Shown here piece by piece: positions 6,155-9,869 of a DNA stretch of 9,869 nt. The stretch comes from Deltaproteobacteria bacterium. GTDB taxonomy: Bacteria > Desulfobacterota > GWC2-55-46 > UBA9637. Position numbers and translations under genes: made by a program. Each line of letters begins with the position of its first letter. The first letter of the stretch is position 1. The notes below the pieces were generated by a model. It made no database searches. It saw only the letters and a list, made by a program, of their open reading frames with translations, and was not told where the DNA came from. The stretch spans positions 1 to 9,869 of the forward strand of contig JACRNK010000025.1 of NCBI GenBank assembly GCA_016234985.1. The letters run 5' to 3'.

Positions 6155-7303
6155 TCATCTTCGTTCGCTCATAGGCACATATTCTTGATTGTGCAACCCC
6201 GTATATTTCTGATCCGGCCTGTATATCTTGTTTGTCTTTAGCTGTTCAAGCCAGTGGCTGAGCCATCCTGCAACGCGTCCCATTGCAAATATGGGCGTAA
6301 AAAGCTCGGTCGGGATGCCGATTTCCTGAAGAACTATGCCTGAATAGAAATCAATATTGGGATAGAGTTTTTTGCTCGCCAGCTTGTCATTCACCACCTT
6401 TTCAACCTCTTCCGCTATCTCAAGAATCTTGCCTTTGCCAGTTGTATTTTGGAACAGTTTATGAGCAAATGACTGAAGGCATTTTGCCCTTGGGTCTTTT
6501 GTTTTGTAAACCCTGTGGCCCACGCCCATTATTTTTTCGTGTTTTTCAATCATCCTTTCTATAGAGGGTCTTGCATTTTCCTTTGCGCCAATCTCCTTAA
6601 GCATATGCACCACCTCTTCATTTGCCCCGCCGTGCAAAGGGCCGCTGAGCGTCCCGATGGCTGAAGATATAACTGTATACGGGTCTGCAAGGGTTGATCC
6701 CACAACTCTCGCGCTGAATGTTGATGCGTTCATGGTATGGTCTGCATGAAGGATAAGCATTGCGTCAAGTATTTTTTCGGTGAGGGCGTCTGGAACCTTT
6801 TCAAAAAGCATATAGTAGAAGTTTGCGGCAAAGGAGAGGTTGTTATTTGGTTGAATAGGCGCATCTCCTGACTTAAGCCTTTCACACGTCGCAACAATGG
6901 TAGGCATTTTTGCAATCAGCCTGACAGCAGACCAGTAACGGGTTTCCTCGTTCATTACATCTTTTGCAGGATAATACATACCCATGGCCGCAACCACAGA
7001 CTGGAGATACTCCATCGGGTGGCCGTTTTCCGGCAGCAGTTCCATCATTCTGAGTATCTTTACTTTCAGCCGTGTGTGATAGGTTATATCGTCCTTAAAT
7101 TTTTTGTATTCAGACTCTGCGGGGAGTTTGCCAAAGAGCAAAAGATAGGCAACTTCAAGGAATGTGCTTTTCTCTGCCAGGGTTTCAATAGATATGCCGC
7201 GGTATTCAAGTATCCCCTTTTCGCCGTCCACATAACTTACGGCAGATTCAGCGGCAGGTATGCCTGCAAGGCCGGGAACAACTTCCATCTGTTTTTCTTC
7301 CAT
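6155..7303 (-). CDS. gltA: Citrate synthase (short, type I)
   Basis: This enzyme condenses acetyl-CoA and oxaloacetate to citrate, at the entry of the TCA cycle. At 382 residues it has the short form common in Gram-positives, archaea and several other bacterial phyla, without the N-terminal domain of the E. coli enzyme. GLAGIPAAESAVSYVDGEKGILEYRGISIE is the typical start. HADHTMNASTFSARV (186-200), GPLHGGANE with catalytic His224, GVGHRVYKTKDPRA with His263 and NIDFYSGIV with catalytic Asp318 are all present, as is the C-terminal GRVAGWLSHWLEQ. A close paralogue, 2-methylcitrate synthase, cannot be wholly excluded, but no prp genes are near. The Shine-Dalgarno GGGGG (7318-7314) is 10 nt upstream of the ATG. 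Confidence 0.93.
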   Translation of the reverse strand: MEEKQMEVVPGLAGIPAAESAVSYVDGEKGILEYRGISIETLAEKSTFLEVAYLLLFGKLPAESEYKKFKDDITYHTRLKVKILRMMELLPENGHPMEYLQSVVAAMGMYYPAKDVMNEETRYWSAVRLIAKMPTIVATCERLKSGDAPIQPNNNLSFAANFYYMLFEKVPDALTEKILDAMLILHADHTMNASTFSARVVGSTLADPYTVISSAIGTLSGPLHGGANEEVVHMLKEIGAKENARPSIERMIEKHEKIMGVGHRVYKTKDPRAKCLQSFAHKLFQNTTGKGKILEIAEEVEKVVNDKLASKKLYPNIDFYSGIVLQEIGIPTELFTPIFAMGRVAGWLSHWLEQLKTNKIYRPDQKYTGLHNQEYVPMSERR

Positions 7304-7330
7304 AAATTTTATACCCCCAAATTGAGTTTA

Positions 7331-7360
7331 AATATAGCCTATAAATCTTTTTGTTGTCAA
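7331..7360 (-). promoter_or_regulatory. Promoter of citrate synthase
   Basis: On the minus strand, consensus TTGACA (7360-7355), an 18-nt spacer and TATATT (7336-7331) leave a leader of about 20 nt carrying the GGGGG ribosome-binding site. The -35 overlaps a possible divergent queF promoter (TTGTCA, 7354-7359, with a weak GATGGT at 7376-7381). Confidence 0.65.
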
Positions 7361-7389
7361 TGTCTTAAAAACTCCGATGGTGTTTACAT

Positions 7390-7776
7390 ATGCCGACAAA
7401 CCTGCTAAAATCTCTTTCCATGAGATACGGTGAAAAGGCAGTCAAAAAAGCAAAACTTGAGATATGGGAAAATCCATATCCTGACAGGGATTATACCATT
7501 GACATATCCTATCCTGAATTTACCTGCCTCTGCCCACGTTCAGGCTATCCTGATTTTGCAACAATAAAGGTCAGCTATATCCCTGATAAAAAGGTGGTTG
7601 AACTAAAGAGCCTGAAGCTATATCTAAACAGTTTCCGCAATAAATATATTTCACATGAGGCTGTAACAAACGAGATTTTTGACGCATTAAAGAAAGGCCT
7701 CAAGCCGCGACATCTGGAAGTTATAGGCGATTTTAATGTCCGGGGAAATGTGAAAACAATGATAAGGGTAGTCTAA
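7390..7776 (+). CDS. queF: NADPH-dependent 7-cyano-7-deazaguanine reductase (type I QueF)
   Basis: QueF reduces the nitrile of preQ0 to preQ1 with NADPH in queuosine synthesis; it is cytosolic and related to the GTP cyclohydrolase I (T-fold) family. The 128-residue length fits the small unimodular type I. Cys48 in [16 protein letters not shown] is the residue that forms the thioimide intermediate, and Asp55 has the expected spacing of 7. Glu90 in SHE binds substrate, and [14 protein letters not shown] (71-84) is the QueF motif. ATG 7390 has no Shine-Dalgarno. The 3' 110 bp are duplicated in tandem: the junction creates TAA right after Val128, while the second copy ends GTC ATG TAA, so the ancestral protein probably ended in one extra Met. 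The enzyme should therefore still work. No other queuosine genes are seen here. Confidence 0.93.
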   Translation: MPTNLLKSLSMRYGEKAVKKAKLEIWENPYPDRDYTIDISYPEFTCLCPRSGYPDFATIKVSYIPDKKVVELKSLKLYLNSFRNKYISHEAVTNEIFDALKKGLKPRHLEVIGDFNVRGNVKTMIRVV

Positions 7777-7883
7777 CAAACGAGATTTTTGACGCATTAA
7801 AGAAAGGCCTCAAGCCGCGACATCTGGAAGTTATAGGCGATTTTAATGTCCGGGGAAATGTGAAAACAATGATAAGGGTAGTC
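7664..7883 (+). repeat. Perfect 110-bp tandem duplication of the queF 3' end
   Basis: The unit 7664-7773 is repeated base for base at 7774-7883. It starts TAACAAACGAG and ends GATAAGGGTAGTC. The unit is not a multiple of three, and its first three bases form the new queF stop. The second copy is a non-coding remnant of queF and separates queF from the next gene. Confidence 0.97.
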
Positions 7884-7902
7884 ATGTAATCTGCAAAAAA
7901 CA

Positions 7903-7910
7903 AGGAGGTG
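7903..7910 (+). promoter_or_regulatory. Strong Shine-Dalgarno before the secreted protein
   Basis: AGGAGGTG is close to the full anti-SD complement, and its AGGAGG core ends 8 nt before ATG 7917. It decides for that ATG over the GTG at 7908 inside the SD. Several other genes here lack such a site, so this one is probably well translated. Confidence 0.75.
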
Positions 7911-7916
7911 GATTTT

Positions 7917-8423
7917 ATGAAAAAGATTTTTCTGATTATCGCATCAATTGTTTTAATGCCTGCCTTTGCATCAGCCCTTGATTTTGAAATGAGTCTGAAA
8001 GACAAGATAAACTCTTTCAATGTTGAGGCGTCTGGAACAGGCGGGCCGAACAGGGTTGCAGGCGCTTTGGCAAAGGAATTCGGTATAAAAGAAGACTTTA
8101 TCTTGAAGCAAAAAGTAAAGACAGGTTTAAGCTGGGGAGACCTTTCAGTAGCCCTCTACATATCAAACAGGACAGGCAAGGACATCAACATTATTGTGAA
8201 GGATTACAAAAAAGGCAAGGGGCATGCATGGGGAAGGGTTGCAAAGGCATACGGCATACGCACAGACGACCTTTTAAGCACGATGGGCAAGGCGCACGAG
8301 GCGTCACAACAGCACGGCAAAGGGCATGGAAAAATGGGGAAAGATGAGAGTGAAGGCGGCGACTTTAAGGAGAAGAAGGAGCATGGCAAGGGCGGCGGCG
8401 GGGGAAAGGGCAGGGGACATTGA
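7917..8423 (+). CDS. Secreted protein of unknown function with Gly/Lys/His-rich tail
   Basis: I do not recognise a named family. The 168-residue protein starts with a clear signal peptide, MKKIFLIIASIVLMPAFASA, with AxA cleavage before LDF. The middle (about 45-130) has two similar segments, VAGALAKEFGIKEDFIL and WGRVAKAYGIRTDDLL, flanking KTGLSWGDLSVALYISNRTGKDINIIV. These look like a repeated small helical unit. The final 40 residues are low complexity (HGKGHGKMGKDE, then HGKGGGGGKGRGH), strongly basic with several His, and could bind metal or polyanions; this is a guess from composition. The periplasm or exterior is the likely site. The downstream YhcH-family gene starts within the stop codon, so the two are translationally coupled. 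The promoter may lie in the duplicated queF tail. Confidence 0.75.
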   Translation: MKKIFLIIASIVLMPAFASALDFEMSLKDKINSFNVEASGTGGPNRVAGALAKEFGIKEDFILKQKVKTGLSWGDLSVALYISNRTGKDINIIVKDYKKGKGHAWGRVAKAYGIRTDDLLSTMGKAHEASQQHGKGHGKMGKDESEGGDFKEKKEHGKGGGGGKGRGH

Positions 8424-8881
8424 TTGTTACGGACATTAACCACATAGAGCATCAGGTTTCAATGACCGCTTTTTTCAAGAAGGCGGTTGAGTTTTTGCGG
8501 AGGCCGGATATTCACAGCATGGCTGACGGAAAGGTGGATATAGGCGGGCAGGATGTGTTTGCCATTGTCAACCGGTATGAAACTGTAAAGACGGATGCTC
8601 CAAAATTCGAGTATCATAGAAAGTATATTGACATTCAGTATATTGTTTCAGGCGAAGAGGCTATCGGCTGGGTTCCTGCGGAGCAGATGACGATTACTGA
8701 AGCGTATGACATGGAAAAAGACATCTGCTTTGGCATAGCGCCAAAGAAAGAAATAACTATGGTGCGCCTTCAAGCGGGACAATTGGCAGTCTTCTACCCG
8801 GAAGACGGCCATGCCCCCAAACTGGCAGCAGGCTCGCCATCCGCTGTTTTTAAAATTGTCGTCAAAGTTGCCGTAAAATAG
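8420..8881 (+). CDS. YhcH/YjgK/YiaL (EbgC-like, DUF386) family protein
   Basis: This 153-residue protein belongs to a cupin-fold family linked in other bacteria to sialic acid, other sugar-acid and beta-galactoside use (EbgC is the small subunit of evolved beta-galactosidase). Conserved blocks are RPDI, FAIVNRYETV, FEYHRKYIDIQYIVSGEEAIGWVP and AVFYPEDGHAPKLA, then KIVVKV at the end; the His and Glu residues in EYH and DGH are the likely metal ligands. The TTG start at 8420 gives the family-typical MIVTDINHI. It overlaps the upstream TGA by TTGA, after a purine-rich AGGGGA. An internal ATG (8462) would cut the first strand. Coupling to a secreted protein with no sugar-related motif is unusual, and its substrate here is unknown. 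Confidence 0.88.
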   Translation: MIVTDINHIEHQVSMTAFFKKAVEFLRRPDIHSMADGKVDIGGQDVFAIVNRYETVKTDAPKFEYHRKYIDIQYIVSGEEAIGWVPAEQMTITEAYDMEKDICFGIAPKKEITMVRLQAGQLAVFYPEDGHAPKLAAGSPSAVFKIVVKVAVK

Positions 8882-8898
8882 AGAAACCTCTCTAAATC

Positions 8899-8928
8899 TT
8901 GACCCCCTTGCTTTTAATATGCTATCCT
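8899..8928 (+). promoter_or_regulatory. Candidate promoter of the epimerase, near-leaderless
   Basis: TTGACC (8899-8904), 18 nt and TATCCT (8923-8928) lie 7 nt before ATG 8936, the same close spacing as at the endonuclease. If used, the transcript starts at or just before ATG 8936, so the N-terminal extension would be translated. Confidence 0.5.
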
Positions 8929-8935
8929 GCATTGC

Positions 8936-9869
8936 ATGAATCCCGTTAGAAGCTCACCCATAAAGAAATCATCTGCCTCCGCCAAGAATTTGCTTAAAAC
9001 AGAAAAGGCTTCTAACGGGATGAATATTCTTGTTACCGGCGTCGCCGGATTCATAGGCTCTAATCTCACGGACAGGCTTTTGGAGAAAAACGAAAAAGTT
9101 ATCGCCATTGATGATTTCAATGATTTCTATGCTCCTAAGATAAAAGAGGAAAACCTTAAACAGGCTTTAAAAAATCCCAATTTCAAACTCTACAAAGGCG
9201 ATATAAGGGATAATGCCCTCATAGACAAAATCTTTAAAGAAAACTCCATTGATGTCGTCTGCCATATTGCGGCAAGGGCAGGTGTACGGCCGTCTTTGCA
9301 AGACCCCATATTATATGAAGAAGTAAACTGCCTTGGAACCCTGCATCTGCTTGAGGCGGTTAAAAAACATCCTGTCCAAAACTTTGTCTTTGCATCGTCC
9401 TCTTCTGTCTATGGCATAAACAGCAAAGTCCCTTTTTCAGAAGACGACCCGATATCGCAGCCCATCTCGCCTTATGCTGCAACAAAAAGGGCCAGCGAGC
9501 TTATGGCATTTAGTTATGCTCATCTATACAAAATTCCTGTAACAAACTTGAGATTTTTTACCGTATATGGTGAACGCGGAAGACCTGAAATGGCTGTGGC
9601 AAACTTCACACGGCTCATCCATGAAGGCAAGGAGATTGTGGTCAACGGCGATGGAACGGCAAAGAGAGACTTTACATATATCGGAGATATACTTCAAGGT
9701 GTTCTGGCATCTATATACAAACCATTTTCTTACGAGATAATAAACCTTGGAGAGTCAAGGGTGGTTGAGGTGAATTATCTTATATCGTTGATAGAAAAAA
9801 ATCTTGGCAAAAAAGCCAAGATAAAATACCTTCCGCCTGCGCCCGGTGATGTGCCCATAACATACGCTG
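8936..9869 (+). CDS. UDP-glucuronate 4-epimerase-like SDR, 3' end missing
   Basis: An NAD-dependent extended short-chain dehydrogenase/epimerase, open for 311 codons to the window edge. Numbering from ATG 8936: Rossmann motif GVAGFIG (35-41), IDDFNDFYAP (58-67), HIAARAGVRPSLQDP (110-124), SSSSVYG (154-160), catalytic YxxxK in SPYAATK (Tyr180, Lys184), RFFTVYGERGRPEMA (206-220) and KRDFTYIGDI (243-252). FFTVYGxxGRPxMA with DFYxxxxK is typical of UDP-glucuronate 4-epimerases (UDP-GlcA to UDP-GalA for capsule or LPS). UDP-glucose 4-epimerase and dTDP-glucose dehydratase are less likely. The core usually starts at MNILVTG, here Met29 (ATG 9020). The first 28 residues are encoded by a palindromic element. 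The leaderless promoter favours 8936, while family length favours 9020. Confidence 0.9.
   Translation, partial: MNPVRSSPIKKSSASAKNLLKTEKASNGMNILVTGVAGFIGSNLTDRLLEKNEKVIAIDDFNDFYAPKIKEENLKQALKNPNFKLYKGDIRDNALIDKIFKENSIDVVCHIAARAGVRPSLQDPILYEEVNCLGTLHLLEAVKKHPVQNFVFASSSSVYGINSKVPFSEDDPISQPISPYAATKRASELMAFSYAHLYKIPVTNLRFFTVYGERGRPEMAVANFTRLIHEGKEIVVNGDGTAKRDFTYIGDILQGVLASIYKPFSYEIINLGESRVVEVNYLISLIEKNLGKKAKIKYLPPAPGDVPITYA
8940..9021. repeat. 82-bp palindromic element at the 5' end of the epimerase
   Basis: ATCCCGTTAGAAGC (8940-8953) and GCTTCTAACGGGAT (9008-9021) are a perfect 14-bp inverted repeat around 54 nt. The arms are translated as NPVRSS and KASNG in the epimerase frame. The right arm runs into the alternative ATG 9020, so folding in RNA would hide that start. 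Confidence 0.85.

Noticed and set aside
8204..8452. Minus-strand Pro/Cys-rich open frame
   Set aside because: It is the antisense of the Gly/Lys-rich tail of the secreted protein; no start signal or family resemblance.
8879..8894. TAGAGA-AACC-TCTCTA hairpin after the YhcH gene as a terminator
   Set aside because: The stem is only 6 bp and AT-rich, with no T-run after it, so it is too weak to call.

Overview
The window looks like a chromosomal segment of an uncultured Gram-negative-type bacterium. The mix of genes (a short type I citrate synthase, QueF, RsmE, HisD, a sugar-nucleotide epimerase) and the frequent TTGAC-type promoters set almost directly on start codons would suit a Nitrospirota- or Desulfobacterota-like genome. 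That placement is an inference and nothing in the sequence proves it.

Layout from left to right. (1) A PTS EIIA-type domain protein on the minus strand, cut by the left edge. (2) A divergent intergenic region of about 150 bp with two TTGACA boxes and a palindrome, then a probable Type II restriction-modification module. Its methyltransferase is an XRE-HTH / gamma-class N6-adenine enzyme whose target-recognition domain has been frameshifted out of frame. A small intact gene on the opposite strand, probably the endonuclease, overlaps it tail to tail. (3) A minus-strand exported alpha/beta hydrolase of the acetyl-xylan-esterase (CE7) type. (4) A plus-strand pair, rsmE and hisD; hisD has an internal deletion of roughly 121 nt that breaks its frame. 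(5) A minus-strand tRNA-Val(CAC) and citrate synthase. (6) Plus-strand queF, whose last 110 bp are perfectly duplicated in tandem, then a small secreted Gly/Lys/His-rich protein translationally coupled to a YhcH/EbgC-family protein. (7) A UDP-glucuronate 4-epimerase-like gene cut by the right edge.

Most genes are ordinary housekeeping or accessory genes. The most unusual signal cuts across them: three palindromic elements of at least two sequence families lie inside open frames and are translated. They are a TCCCGTT...AACGGGA element at the N-terminus of the epimerase, a diverged relative inside a loop of HisD, and a CCTCCCCC...GGGGGAGG element exactly between the signal peptide and catalytic domain of the hydrolase. 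This resembles the in-frame palindromic elements known from Rickettsia (RPEs). Separately, three genes carry lesions (1-nt frameshift, about 121-nt deletion, 110-bp tandem duplication). These could be real decay or assembly error, and only reads can separate the two.
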